Assembly: GCA_030490835.1 (NCBI GenBank)
Contig: CM059973.1
Location: forward strand, 84,769,221 to 84,833,220
DNA: 64,000 nucleotides
Direction: 5' to 3'
DNA from: Annona cherimola
Taxonomy: Eukaryota; Streptophyta; Magnoliopsida; Magnoliales; Annonaceae
Part shown: positions 26,488 through 38,990 of the stretch, in pieces
Numbering within the stretch: position 1 is the stretch's first letter
Layout: every line of letters starts with the position of its first letter
Position numbers and translations under genes: made by a program
The notes under the pieces: model-generated
Databases searched by the model: none
Told to the model about the DNA's origin: nothing
The model's input: only the letters and a program-made list of their open reading frames with translations

Positions 26488-26684
26488 AGGGCGCGTTTGG
26501 ACCCGCAGTGAAGTCAGTAAAGCTACACGTTACGCTATAAACACCATTTTGAAGTTTGTCTCTATGGCTTATTCCAACTTTTGCAACAAAAATTTTGAGC
26601 ACAGCGAATAAATCGCACCAAACATTATTAAAAAATGGATACTTCAGCGCTTTCCACTTACGATAAACCGGACTAAACACACCT
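26488..26684. mobile_element. small MITE upstream of the VHA-a promoter
   Basis: The termini AAGGGCGCGTTTGGACC and GGACTAAACACACCTT are imperfect inverted repeats of the GTGTTTGG type. The interior is about 200 bp and unlike family A. It is non-coding. Confidence 0.55.
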
Positions 26685-26714
26685 TGAGTGTGTTGGGGAT
26701 GCTTCCATTCAAAA

Positions 26715-27054
26715 TCGAGGTTTGTTGGACTGGACTAGTTCTAACCTAATATTATTTCTAAAAGTTAAATTAATCTGTATTTCTGAAAACTTAATTAGTT
26801 TTGGCTCAATGATAAAGTCGATCCTTTTTTTTTTTTTAAGTACAGCCAATCCTAATTTTAATATGAAGGTTTTCGTTGAAATCCGACGAGGTTTGTTACA
26901 TTGGACTAGTCTAACCTAATCTTATTTCTAAAATTAAAATTTTAATTTGAACTAATGAACTAATCTTTGTTTTTGAGAACTTAATGACCTTTGGCTCCAA
27001 TCGTAAAATCCATCCTAATTTTAACTACAACGACAAAGGTTTTTGTTGAAATCC
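26715..27054. repeat. 171-bp tandem duplication
   Basis: CGAGGTTTGTT through GTTGAAATCC occurs at 26716 and again at 26887. The two units are diverged but collinear over their length, including GGACTAGT, CTAACCTAAT and CCTAATTTTAA. Unit 1 has an extra poly-T tract. No coding frame is shared. Confidence 0.75.
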
Positions 27055-27154
27055 AAGTACAGATTTCGATTGAGAATCGGGTTAAATCTTGAATTAAAAT
27101 TTATGACTCGATTCATTGTGAGCCCAACCCTCGATGGCATCACTACTCAATCTA

Positions 27155-27434
27155 GGGTGTGTTTGACAATTGATAGAAAATATCAAATTAAAATTTTTCA
27201 ATCTAAAACTTTTCAATCTACATAACTATCATATTTTTTAATCATTTTTTCATAGTTTTCAATACAACTATCCTACTTTTCAATCATTTATACACAACTA
27301 TCCACACAACTAAGTTATCTATTTTAATTTTATCCTCTTTACTACTCATCATTACCCCTACATATCACATCATTTAACAACTTTTACTCTAAAAAAATTT
27401 TCATTAAAAGTTTTATTCATTATCAAATGCACTT
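27155..27434. mobile_element. PIF/Harbinger-like MITE, family A copy 3
   Basis: Starts GGGTGTGTTTGAC and ends ATCAAATGCACTT, flanked by CTA on both sides. The interior matches the family (TTTTCAATCATTTATACACA, TACTACTCATCATTACCCC). Confidence 0.8.
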
Positions 27435-27559
27435 CTAGCTTACTACTCATGTACTATCCATCGGCCCAACACCTCCAATCCAAGACCATAGATGTCTTAC
27501 CAATGTGGATGCCCTCAAAAAAAGTTGATACAGAAAAAATACTAATCTGTTTTTTATTT

Positions 27560-29348
27560 AAAAAAAGAGTTAATTTCATATATATCCACAACCTTTATAT
27601 ACCTACAACCTTTACTTTTAATTTATAAATATGCTTGCTAACTTTGAAATCTTTCGTATATAATCATTATATATATATATATCCTTCATATCAAATATAC
27701 CCAAAATCTAACCGTCGGCCACTTAAATAGAAAACGGAGTCGGATGGGTAAGAAAAATATTTCTAACCATACTACCCTTATATTGACCATCCCCTTTGGT
27801 TTTGCAATCACGACGGCCACGAGTGCAAACAAATCCCAGCTACGACAACCATGAGTGCAGCCATGATTAAGTGCGGCCCATCATCCAAAAGCAGCAAGTA
27901 GCAGCCACAAGGGCCATCTTCTCCACTAAAATTACCAATCCAGGCCATCAAATTCTAGACCGCAAAGCTGCTCAAAGCTTCCAATTAGGCAGCCCCTTGC
28001 AAGATCCAATGGATATGGAAACTCACGCTGATCACAATAATCGATGGCCACTTGATTCTAGTTGTTCCGATGCTTGCCAAAGCTGGCTGCTGCCTCAATC
28101 GCTGCTATCTAGAAATCTTTGGGTTGTGCTGGATCAGCCGAATTTCATGGATTCGCTATCGATGGGTGGCGTCATCGATGTCAGATTTCATGGTTCTCAC
28201 CATTAGATTGAAGAAAAAGGCAAAGACAACAGATGAATTTTTGGATCTCCTAAAGAGCCGTTGCACCTCCAATCATCGTTGAAGAAGGTGGAGATGAAGT
28301 AGTTGAGTTCAGTTGCTGGTGCAACCCATAAAAAACAAGTTGTCTCTCCCTTCCTTAGAACCGACAAGTTCATCTCTGCCCTGCCTTCATTGAAACCAAC
28401 GAGCTCTCCATTAAACCAGCAACAGCTAGTGCGGGGATGATTTCCCCAATCTAATGCCAAGAACAACACAACCATGATTTCGACCACAGCTCCTCTGTGT
28501 CGAACCCAACTCTCTATGGTTGCCCTCTTGAAAGTCCCGAATCTGTAGCTATGGCAACTCCAGCGGATTCATGAAATTAGAATTTGACTGCCGAAGCTAC
28601 AAATTGTTGTGCTCTTCTTCTAAAATTCCAATCCGTTTGGCGTTATGTTCTAAAGTTGCATCTTCCATAGATTCGACCAATTGTAGTAAATAGCAAGCTC
28701 AACAAATCTGTTCTTGCCGCCATCAACATTAATGTAGACAAGGCGACCATCATCCGCTTGGTCGGCGTTGGAGGGACAGGCATTGGAGGGAGACAAACGA
28801 TAGAAGAAGACAGGACAACAGTTCAATGAGCCGATATTGGGCACTTTCAAATGTTTAAGAGCTTCAAAATCAAGCCCTAAATCATAGGGATAATTTTGCT
28901 ATTTGCACTTGAGATTGACGACTATCGTACCAATTAGGATTTTGGGTATATTTGTTATTAAGAGTGTGTTTGGGAATGGATAAAATTTTTGATAAATAAT
29001 TTTAGAGAATAAAAGTTGTCGAATGATGTGATATGATAGGGGTAATGATGAGGAGTAAAGAAGATAAAGTTAAAATAGATAGGTTAATTGTGTGGTTAAT
29101 TGTGTAGAAATGATTGAAAAGTAGGGTAGTTGTATAGAAAAACGTGAGAAAAATAATTAAAAAATATGGTAGTTGTGGAGAGTGAAAAGTTTTAAATTGA
29201 AAAGTTTTAACTTGATATTTTTTGCGCATTGCCAAACACACCCTAAAAGTATACATAATTGGTATATATGAAAGATTTGAAACTCAGTGGTATATTTGTA
29301 ATTAAGGGTAAAGGTTATGGATATATTTCAAATTATCTCAAAAAAAAA
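27560..29348. mobile_element. long-TIR element M3 with captured-looking interior, interrupted by a MITE
   Basis: The left arm from 27562 reads inward AAAAAAGAGTTAATTTCATA then TATATCCACAACCTTTA. The right arm read inward from 29348 gives TTTTTTGAGATAATTTGAAA then TATATCCATAACCTTTAC. The match continues past CTTTGAAATCTTTC and CAAATATACCCAAAATC, but on the right side it is split by family A copy 4. The 1.1-kb interior (about 27780-28900) is GC-richer with short open frames (for example 27871-28206) that I do not recognise. The structure fits a non-autonomous Mutator-like element. Confidence 0.6.
28962..29243. mobile_element. PIF/Harbinger-like MITE, family A copy 4, nested in M3
   Basis: Starts GAGTGTGTTTGGG and ends GCCAAACACACCC with TAA on both sides. 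Removing it joins the two halves of the right terminal repeat of M3, so it inserted after M3. Confidence 0.85.
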
Positions 29349-29636
29349 ACAGTGAATTTAACACCTGTATCGCTTCATCACCTCCTTCAGAATCATCAAT
29401 AATCATCCGAAGATTCATCTTTCAAGTTGTCTTCCTCTTGATCATTCCCTTGGTTCTTCTTCTCTTTCCTCCTTTGTTTCTGACTTGACGTTTTAGTCTC
29501 TTCTTTGCAGTCCTTTGCCCAGTACCTTTCATTCTCTCTTCCCGTCTTACGTTAAAGTTAGCAATTTCTTTCCTTCTCTGATAATCTGTATCCATCCTTG
29601 CAAGACGATCTTGCTCTTCCGTCTCACTTGGCGGTA

Positions 29637-32026
29637 CTGAGCCTAAAAATAGTAAAAAATAGAAAGCTAGGTCGACATTTTGTGGTCGCCTAAACAAACG
29701 TCATGGTAGTAGGGTAATTAATTCGTACATGAACATAGGATATCAATTCAGACCTTTCTAATTCACTTCCATTGCAAGACCTCATGTACTTGGAAATGTC
29801 CGTGATTTGTATACTAGCTGATTATAGAAGTTGAAGGTTCTCCTGTAAAGACACAAGTAGTCTGCCAGATTCACAGGTCATGAAGTTTTGTGCAGTCGCC
29901 GCATGGATACATTTTCAATACACGGCAGCAGGAAGTTTGCTCCCTTCATTCTCTCGAAAAATCTGACAATTTCACATCAAATCCGTTATTTTGAGGCAAA
30001 AGCAAGATTATATCACACAAAGTTCATCCAGGTAAGATATATATAAATACATGAATGTGATTTCATAAACCATATACAAATGAATGATCCTGTTAACTCT
30101 GGTTAAGCAAATACATTGCTTAGCTTATCTCAAAAAACTCATTTATAACACTTTTTTTTTGCATTTTTTTCTTCGTGCACTTCTTCATTTAAGTCTATTT
30201 AACATATAAATCAAGTTTTACCATTTTTAGATATATATATTTCAAATATTTTATCTACATATATTCAAAAATAGTAAATTTTAATTTATATGTTAAATAC
30301 ACTTATATAAATAAGTGTACGAAGAAATTTTTTAAAAAAAGTATTATAAATAAGTTTTTTTTGCTTAGCCCAAGCTAACAAGATTATTCTTTCCACGTAA
30401 ATAGCTATAGGTAAACATCTATATTTTGGTCCATGCAAATAACAAGTTGATACCACATTTGAACTTTATGCAGAAATATTCGGTGACGAAGCTAATATAA
30501 AACATATGAGCTGCTGTTTAGGCCCCGAAAAAAACTCAACCTTGCTTTAAGCTATAAAGTTCAACGCTATATCATTATTCCCCCAATAAAAATGACTATG
30601 CAAGTACTATATTTATCCAATAATTACATTATTACTACAATAACAATAGGCAGTACCTGCAGCCATCATGTTACCTCATCACATATTTCAACAAAAATTT
30701 CCATAATCTACTGACTATTTTTATGTCATAAATAACGAATCTAAAGGCTGATTGACATTGCTACAATGCTACCATTCATTGCATCTGCCACATTATTAAC
30801 TGAAGTTCTGTAGAAAAATTTCCACACTTATTCGACCTGGATGGTTTTCATGAATAGTTTGGAGTTCTAAACCTTCACTAGGTAATCTAAATCCAACTAC
30901 AAAAGTGAACGAAATCTAGCCAACCTCTAAATCCAACTTCATTTGTTATTAGGATTTGGTGAATTCGTGATAAAACAGAGACAAAAAAATTTAATATTGG
31001 AAGATACCTAAGAAAGGGCTTGCTTAAATAGATCAATGAAGAATTTTGCTATTGTCTTAGGTCAACAATATGCCTTGTCCATTAATATTTCCCTAGAGTA
31101 GAAAAAAATACATCCTAGAAGGGAATAACTAGTACATTCAAGCCCCCAAAAGACAAGTTAAGAGAACCGTAGCGCAAAAATTACCATTCTAAATTTTAAT
31201 GACAGACAATTAGCACAAGTATGCTTTAAGGATTTTGTTTTATTGAATTGAAAAACACGGTTATAATGATAGCAAAAACCTATTCATAGCTTGAGTTTAA
31301 GAGCCAATGAGTTTTTCTAAATTTTGAAGTCATGGAGAAACTCATAGAGGAAGCGTCATAGGCATGGAGATTTGTCTAGTTCTCATTAGAATCAAGTCAA
31401 CCCTAAGAGCCAATGAGATTGTGTACGTGTTCTCCATATCCATTTTCCCGCAAAAAGTAATATGTTTGTTATCTTGTTTAAGCAACAACTGTTTTAGTGG
31501 TGTGATGGAGAATGAGAGTTTAGCACCAAGAAATTCCTAGCAATACAGATACAGAAGTCGGAACATGACCGTCAAGACTGATCTCTTTATATTGCAGTTA
31601 AGAGGCTCCAATGCACTGCGTAAGACTTCCTACCTACAACCACCTCATCCGCATCAGGCTCCAAACTAAGACAGAGGCAATTCTCTTTTCATCACTCAGA
31701 ATAGCACATGCCCAACAGATCATAAATCATCATAGCTCTGCTACAAACCTACGACCCAAATGTGAATCAGCAAACCCTTCTAGTGAGGAGGAGAGACCAC
31801 AAACAACACAGACAATAAAAAGTCATACTTTTGTCATCACATTCGGAAGGCTGTGATAAGCTTCTTAGAGGTTCCTGTACAAGTACCCTATCAACGTCAG
31901 GCTGTAGATGCAGTTCTCTGTTCATTACCCGAACTATTTCTTACGCAGTTTCTCAACAAATTCACAGCCACACATTTTGCATAGCAGCACTTGAATTAAG
32001 GTTTTTGGAGAGACGAAATCAAGAAC
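29637..32026. other. remaining intron of the PRKRIP1-like pseudogene
   Basis: Apart from the hairpin element at 30.1 kb, I see no gene or element here. The plus-strand frames at 31611-31856 and 31831-32031 have no recognisable motif. Confidence 0.45.
30118..30378. mobile_element. hairpin element H1
   Basis: A long imperfect inverted repeat. The left arm has CTTCGTGCACTTCTTCATTT and the right arm AAATAAGTGTACGAAG. The arms share the core AAGT-MTATTTAA-MATATAAAT-AAGTTTTACCATTTTT seen in the other hairpin elements. The whole element could fold as one stem. It is non-coding. Confidence 0.6.
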
Positions 32027-32221
32027 TGTAATAATTAGGAAAAAAATGATGAGTTGACTATTCAACTGATGATGTGTCCACTGATGTGGCATCCTGACCA
32101 TTGACCATTTGACCAAGCAATGGGCCAAAAATAAGTGGAAGGTTATTGGGCTAAACCCAAATAAGCCCACTTAGAATGATGGGTTGAGTTATATAAAATA
32201 TCGCGAGTATTTAACTCAATA

Positions 32222-32292
32222 GCCCAAGGTACTTAAGTGGTTAAGGTGTTGGTCTTTGGTAGATGAGGTCTCGAGTTCGAGTTCCAAAGAGT
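32222..32292 (+). repeat. tRNA-like segment inside the solo LTR
   Basis: GGTACTTAAGTGGTTAAGG resembles a Pol III A box and GTCTCGAGTTCGAGTTCC a B box at tRNA-like spacing. No cloverleaf forms, so it is not a tRNA gene. It may be a SINE head inserted in the LTR or an ancestral part of it. Confidence 0.45.
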
Positions 32293-32362
32293 GTATAAAT
32301 GATGTATTTTGCCTTTTTGGGCTCTGTGAGCCTCACCAGTTTGAAATTCGAATTTAAAATTT

Positions 32363-32475
32363 GATTTAAGATCGGATTGCGATCAAGGATCTTGAAATTT
32401 GAATTTGAAATGGATTTGAGATCGGATTGCTCGGTGAACTTGAAATTCAAATTTGAATTGAAATCGGATTTCGAG
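32363..32475 (+). repeat. tandem subrepeats upstream of the LTR TATA box
   Basis: GATTTAAGATCGGATTGC at 32363 and GATTTGAGATCGGATTGC at 32413, with a shortened third copy (AAATCGGATTTCGAG) near 32461. Each is separated by GAAATT/CAAATTTGAA-rich spacers. Their position 30-150 bp before TATAAATA suits U3 enhancer repeats. Confidence 0.6.
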
Positions 32476-34342
32476 TGGAAAATCCTCCGGTGAATCCTTC
32501 GGTGAGCTATAAATAAACGACTTGGGTACTCGATGGAGATACCAGAGGAAAGAGGAGGAACGCTGCCGCAGGAGAAAAGAAAAGGCCGATCCAATCCGTT
32601 TAAGCGATCCATTTTATTTTATTCTTTAAGGTAAGGGGGATTTTGCCTCTTTAGCCTTTAATTATGGCATGATTTAATGAGGATTTATCACATAATTATT
32701 TAGTGGTTTTACTAATATGTGATTTTATGGCCATTAATCATGCTGGGATGATATGAGATATTATATGCTTAATTGCACACGGAATCGATGCCACATAATT
32801 ATTTGAGAAATGTATTATTTACATTAAATTAATTATGTGAGGATTTATCAATAATTTTGAGGATGGATAACATAAATGTAATTTTGGGCAAGATGGAAAG
32901 CATAATGGCATAATTATAATTTATTTTGTGTAAAATAAATTAATGAGTAAAATTATGTACGTTATATTATGCTTGGATGGACTAAAATTAAATATGTTAG
33001 CCAAATTATTGATGAGATGAATTTTTAATGCATTTTAATGCATTTAAGATGTTTAAAGGAGATATATATACGAAAATAATATTAAAATATTATTATATAT
33101 ATCTTGTATAAATGGACGGATGGAAAAAATGGATGTTACTGCCTATTTTTGAATTTTTGGATATTTTACAATTCTGCCTAATGGTTTTTCTGAAAATCAT
33201 AAGCTGTCAAGGAGTTTCTGTAAAATCAGAAGACAGCAGGAGAATCTGTAAATTTCCAGAAGATGGTACGGGCTTCAGGGAGTGGGCTGGATCCAGGCTG
33301 AGCCCAGCTGCAGATGAGCCCAACTGTTGAGATGGGCCTCAGAAGGAGAATCCAGTGAGCCAACTCATGGCTTACAGCCCAGAGATGATACCCAGGTAGA
33401 AGCCCAGGCAGTAAAGCCCAGATCGCGGCCCACCATGAAGCCCAGTCAAGCAAGACCACCGGCGGCGAGGGACACGTTGACGTGGCACCGTTTGGTGCGT
33501 TCATCTTCAAATTGATGTAATTTGAGCTCTAGAGGTCCGATTTGAGTGATCCAGGGGTCATTTCCTATGGATTCGGACATTTTGAGTTCAATGGAAGGGC
33601 TAGATTAGCCAAATGATGCCTCGAAGTTTGATTTTTGGGAATAAAGGAGTATCCTAAAGGATTTAAGGTCTTAAATCCTTAGGGTAGTCCCCAAATTGTA
33701 AGTTGAGTACTTCTAGGAAGAGATGATGACATATAAGATATATTAAAGACTCTAAAAGTTGAGCAATTGAGTGAAGATGATGTGTTCTTATGATCTTAAT
33801 TGCAGGGCATAATCCTACTTACTAAGTTCTTGTAAACTTACCCCTTTTTCCTTTGACTCTCAGATGATCCCGTGGATGGTGGCCAATGAGATGGTGGTGG
33901 CGTGCTAATGAATAATTTTATTTATTTATTTTTTTCTATGTAATGAGTGACTTGACTTGGATGTAAAGAATTTATTGAAATGGGCATGTTTGTAATAACT
34001 CTATGGATTTGGATGTAATAATGCAAGTTTATTTCTTATTGCCTAAATGAGATGGTTTAATCGTCGCGTAGAAAGATCCTAGAGTTTTAAAACGACTTGG
34101 ACCGAAAATTTAGGCAAAAGTCTTGATTTTTAGTTCAGGCCGTTACAAGAACCATAGAAAGAGAGACAAACCTGGTGGAAATCACCAGAACCGGACACCG
34201 CAGAGCTGCCCGATGTATTATTGACACGGACAGGGACATGATCGCTGATCCTCCGAAGCTTCACCTTCCGGTCTTCCTCCTCCTCCTCCAAACATGATCC
34301 TTTCTTGTACACCACTAAAGCATTCGACGCAGCTGCTGACAC

Positions 34343-35390
34343 TGGCAGTAAAGGGAGAGCTAGTTTTTAGCTCAGGCGCTGCCACCTTCACTACAATCTG
34401 CAAATCTCTCTCCATCTCGCCACTGGCCCGAATGGACGTTTCATAAATGACCAAACCTCTAATTCTCAACTTCGCTGGTGATTTCTTTCTTCAGTTCATA
34501 TCTAGAAGCTCAAACTCTTCCCAGTGCATCCCTCGAATTCGTGTAACCAGATCGAGTTATTTAAGCTGGAACCAACCATAATCCTAACTTATTTTAAAAA
34601 CCTCAAGGTAATTCGTTTACAACTCATTTATAAAAATCTCAACCTAATCCTTATCCATTTAACATGACCGGGGTTTGTTATCGGTTGAACAAATGAGCTG
34701 ATCATGGGAAGAGTAATGAAATAAGAATTGAATTTGGCAATTACATAAATGTAGAGACTCCAAACAAATACTTAAATAGCTTAGGCAATCAAGCATGTAA
34801 GCTTAAGTTCATGCTTCGAACAGCTGCATTGCACCATCTGTCAACATTTCAAAGTAATGAAATAATGAAAGTAGCAGCAGTCTCTTGCCTTGCATTCACA
34901 CTAAAGGCTCTTCATCCATTCTGCATTCCCATTTTTTCTCTTAGACTCGTCAACAACTGATGAAGAAACTTTTATGATGCAACAGGTACTCATTAAATTC
35001 CATATTTCTTCCATAAAAATTGCAACACCTAATCATGCGTTGAGATGACTTATCATGTAATTATTCAGCAAAATCATCAACATCGGTCATACAAACATCA
35101 AGAAACATAGATTTTTTGCTTTAAAAAAAGTACTTCAGATAAAGCATGAAGTAGAGGGGAAAATACAAAACAAATCTGGATTCCAGTAAAGTCTCATCCT
35201 ATTTTAATCTTCGACAACAAAATAATCGATGGTAGCGTTGGGATGATCTGCATCAGCGTCGTCGGCAGCAGGGGCCGCGGAATTAGCAGCAGAACCGTCG
35301 TCAGCAAGGAAAGTCTTGAGTATGGAAGTCAGCACTCGGCAACAATGGAGGACAGCAGCTGTGGCTTCCTAATTGCAAACTTACTAGTGA
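34343..35390. other. upstream region of the pseudogene, no gene seen
   Basis: This holds the former 5' region of the PRKRIP1-like gene and AT-rich sequence. The open frames at 34218-34469 and 35243-35470 show no recognisable domain. Confidence 0.45.
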
Positions 35391-35635
35391 GGGTCTTTGG
35401 GGTGGGTTTGTCAAATAGAAAAAAATGTCATTTAAAATTTTTTACTTTCTATAATTATTTTATTTTTTAACCATTTTTATATCATTACTCATACAACAAA
35501 TCTATTTATTCTAACTTATTTTTTTTACTCCTTATCATTATCCCAACTATAGTCTATATCATATTATTTTCTTTTAATTTAACAATTTTTATACTTTATC
35601 CAAAAATTTTATAATTTCAAAACATGTAAAAAAAA
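35391..35635. mobile_element. degenerate family A MITE
   Basis: The interior blocks CTTATCATTATCCCAACTAT and ACTCATACAACAAATCTATT match family A, but the termini are poorly preserved. Confidence 0.4.
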
Positions 35636-35639
35636 AAAA

Positions 35640-38600
35640 TTTGTGCGACAGATCTTAAGAAAGTGAGAGGGCCGCAGGATAACAACGGATAGAACAAGAA
35701 AGTAAAGAAAATAGAAGGTAAAGGTGGTGGTCGCTATGAAATTCTGTAAAAAAATAATTATTATCATAAGGTCGGGATAATAATAAGGAAAATACGGTAG
35801 TTAGGTATTTAATATTTCAAATCATATGAAAAGATATTGAGAAAATAATAAAAATGCTTTTTCACTTCCTATCAAAGCTATATTTTGGAGCACACATGCG
35901 ATGTAGTGGAAATTTTAATTTTTCATTGTAATTATGTGTTTAAAACTTACTTTTAAGGAAACGATAAAAAAAAACTTACTTTTAAGGCGCAATAAATTTA
36001 TTTTTATTTTTATTGTATTTATATTGTATATTATATATTTTACAAAGATAAATTTATCTTTATTTTATAATTAAACGATAAAAAATCAATTCCATTATAT
36101 AATAACACTGCACAACTCCTAAGCTTAAATAGATGGAGAATAGAGAAATACATGAAAATAATGTCACCCAAATTGAATCCGCCCTGATTAATGGATTAAC
36201 ATTATTCATTCTACTTATCTTTTATAGTTAATTTATTTTAACATGGTACCATAATTCATTTCAATTAAATTTGTAGATGAGTTATGCTTACCGATGAACA
36301 TTTATAATCATACGTTGTACACAAATTAATTATTTAGATTCATTCACATATATATATTAAAATGACTTATAAAATTATTTATATCTACATGGATGTTTTT
36401 AGATGCAACTATAATTTATGCTTTTATTTACACACTTAGCCATATATTTATATAAACTGGCATAGATGACTATGTATTTTATATTTAATTCTAACTATGA
36501 TAACGTCGTTAAAATTGACATTAAAGTGATGTAAAGTTACAAATTTATTCCCAATATAAATAAAAATTATTTATTTTTAATTCATTCACAAGACTGACTC
36601 AACAAAATAGTACAAAAGTGTATTCAGCCACTCATATACCAAGTTCCAATTATGTACGATTAGTAATATATGTGTCTAACTTACAATATTCAATTATTCA
36701 AATTTATTTTTATTTATTTTGACCCTTTCTATAACACCCTACGGACCATGTCAGCGGCCACTACTGTTGCACTATAAGATAAATAATAATTGGGAGAACA
36801 CACAGGTGCAACAACTTAAATCATGATATAATATTAAATATCATCATATGTCACTGCAAACTTGATGTCTCATGGAAATAAAATCGAGCTATTTTCAACT
36901 GCTTAAATCTATGAAATATATACACATTAGGCTCTCCTTACATCAATCTAAGAATAAATAATTTCAAATTTGAATTTATCAATTCCTAGTCCTATCCAGT
37001 GCACCAACCCCATGTTGGAATCAGCTTGTATATTTGTCATCTAAAAATATGGTAAAATAGGATGAGTTCCAGCAGACTCGGTAAGTAGGATAGTTAATTT
37101 AAACTGCTAAATATTGAAAAATAGGTCACAAACATTTAGTTGAAAAGCTAATACTTTTACATGCCAATGCTCATGCTTATACTTCAATGTAACTGTTCAT
37201 GCTCATGCATTTATACTTCATCTTTCAGCTCAGTGGTTCATAGAACTTAAGGATCCGTTAAGCCCTTAAACGTAACTTTAACTTTAAGTCTTCTTTCTTG
37301 TGTCATACTTATACACTCAAACATTATGCTCATGACATGCTAAATCATACTTTCTCATATAGAATTCAAAATTATACAATGATACAACTTTACAAACAAA
37401 TACTATATAAAATCTGCTAAACTAAAATCTATCAAATTCACATCAAAATACATTGACACAGCCTGTTATATGCATGGAAAACTCAAGTCAAAATCCTTAT
37501 TTATAAATTTGAAAAGATCCTACTTGCCTGGTGCTTCATTCTAATCAACCATCTTGAGATTCAATAAATCTTTACTTTACTCACCTACTAAGATAATAGT
37601 AATCCTTCTAAAATTAATAATTTATTTCACTTACATGAACTTTGTAAGTTCATCTCAATTAGATCAAGTGTTAAATAATAGGCTTAATACTTTAAAAAAT
37701 CTCTATTACCATCTCATCAACTAAAATCTCTACCATTAAAAATCTCTCATCAATAACTTCTATTAGTGACCTCTTATAGATAATCCAATTCATCCAATGA
37801 ATTTAGAATATCAAAAAATATAGAAATGGGCAGTTGGATCATCAAAATCTCAAAATTTATTCAGAAACACTTTTAATGGCTCACGAGCCACCATATATTG
37901 CCAGAATGAACTACTACCAGCATTATCTAGTATTCAAATGGGAGTATTTTATATAAAATATTTTTCAGAAGCAATTCTATGAATTTCTAACCAATATAAG
38001 ATATTTTTATAAAATATTTAATTCTTGAGGGGTTTTTGTAATTTTTTAAAACTTTCTTATAAAAATTCTTCATAAGTTACGAGGGTATTCTGCAATAATC
38101 TTTTTAGAAATATCTCCTACAAATTTTCTTACAAGATTTAAATTTTTCTATAATTTCATCAAAATAGATACTTTTTTGCACAATCATAAATTCATGGGGT
38201 TTTATGTAAAATTTTCTTCAAAAGTCAAAATTGAAATAGTCTTCTTCTTCCTCCCCTCTCTGCTCGTTCCTTCTTCCTTTCTGTCAACTTTCAGTAGTTG
38301 CGGAAACTGCCAATAACCCTAATTTTATTTAATATAGATTTACTCAGTACTTTTCTTTTTATTAATCTTGCAAATATATAGAGTTTGAGAAAAAAAAAAG
38401 TTGATAAATTACATAAACTTAAAATTCTTATTGAATCTTCAACAATAAAGTATGAAAATCTCCACTTACCAAATTAACATACACACGGAGGGATTTGTTA
38501 GAATGAATCTGAAAATCTCCTAAGATTTTTTTAAAATTTCAACTTGACAACCTTTTCTGTATATTCTCTCAGCTTTCATGCTCTTTAAAAAGAGAATGTT

Positions 38601-38640
38601 GTTGCTCGCCAACGTCCGCTTGCCAACACTTTCCATTAAT
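35640..38640. other. AT-rich gene-free DNA
   Basis: I see no gene. A degraded family B core lies around 36200-36410 (TTAGATTCATTCACATATAT, ATTATTTATATCTACATGGA). The rest is low-complexity and without recognisable features. Confidence 0.5.
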
Positions 38641-38990
38641 TCTCGTAAAATTTTATTTATTATATTATTATTATTATATTTTTTAAGGCTATTACATTTT
38701 CTTTATAAATATATTTTCTAAGTATATTTAATTTATACACTAAGTTTGCTACTTTACAATATTTTTACATATTCATTTTTTTATTTTAAAAAATAAAGCT
38801 TTTTAAGGTGAAAATGACTTATATGATTTTGAAATTGATGATGTTTAAAAACAAAAATAAATATGTAAAGATATCGTAAAATGACAAAACTTAATATATG
38901 AATTAAATACATTTAGAAAAATATAGTTATGATGGAAAATCAAAAATAAAATAAATAATGAATATTGTAACTTAAGCATATATAACTAAT
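38640..38990. mobile_element. hairpin element H2
   Basis: The left arm has TTTCTAAGTATATTTAATTT and ACTAAGTTTGCTACTTTACA. The right arm has the inverse: TGTAAAGATATCGTAAAATG, then ACAAAACTTAATATATGAAT and AAATACATTTAGAAAAATAT. The whole is a long near-palindrome with the shared hairpin core. The ends are not resolved. Confidence 0.6.

Larger units (their letters stand above)
32027..34147 (+). mobile_element. solo LTR of an LTR retrotransposon (2,121 bp)
   Basis: The element starts TGTAATAATTAGG and ends GGCCGTTACA, so it has TG...CA ends within a TGTAA...TTACA inverted repeat. It is flanked by the exact 5-bp duplication AGAAC (32022-32026 and 34148-34152). No internal gag/pol or second LTR is present, so it is a solo LTR left by recombination. 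A TATA box, TATAAATA, lies at 32508-32515. Upstream of it are two or three GATTTRAGATCGGATTGC repeats (32363, 32413, partial near 32461). Its length suits Ty3/gypsy Tekay/Del-type LTRs, but the superfamily cannot be proven without coding sequence. It lies 24 bp inside the intron from pseudogene exon 1. Confidence 0.85.
29350..34342 (-). pseudogene. PRKRIP1-like (DUF1168) two-exon pseudogene
   Basis: PRKRIP1 proteins are small, basic spliceosome-associated factors. Exon 1 (34172-34342) reads NALVVYKKGS, LRRISDHVPVR, then GSSAVSGSGDFHQ, matching the family block GSSAGAGSGEFHVYR. It ends at a CAG/GTTTGT donor. Exon 2 begins after a GCTCAG acceptor at 29636 with TAC CGC (YR), giving FHQ-YRQVRRK. 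It continues with QDRLARMDTDYQRRKE, RREERMK and RTAKKRLKRQ, then a lysine-rich and acidic tail. Damage: the expected ATG is GTG with an upstream in-frame TAA and no ATG between; there is a one-base frame break near 29615-29622, another near 29480-29492, and the acidic tail is out of frame near 29396. The 4.5-kb intron holds a solo LTR. Presence of an intron means a decayed gene copy, not a retrocopy. Homology is from memory. Confidence 0.72.
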
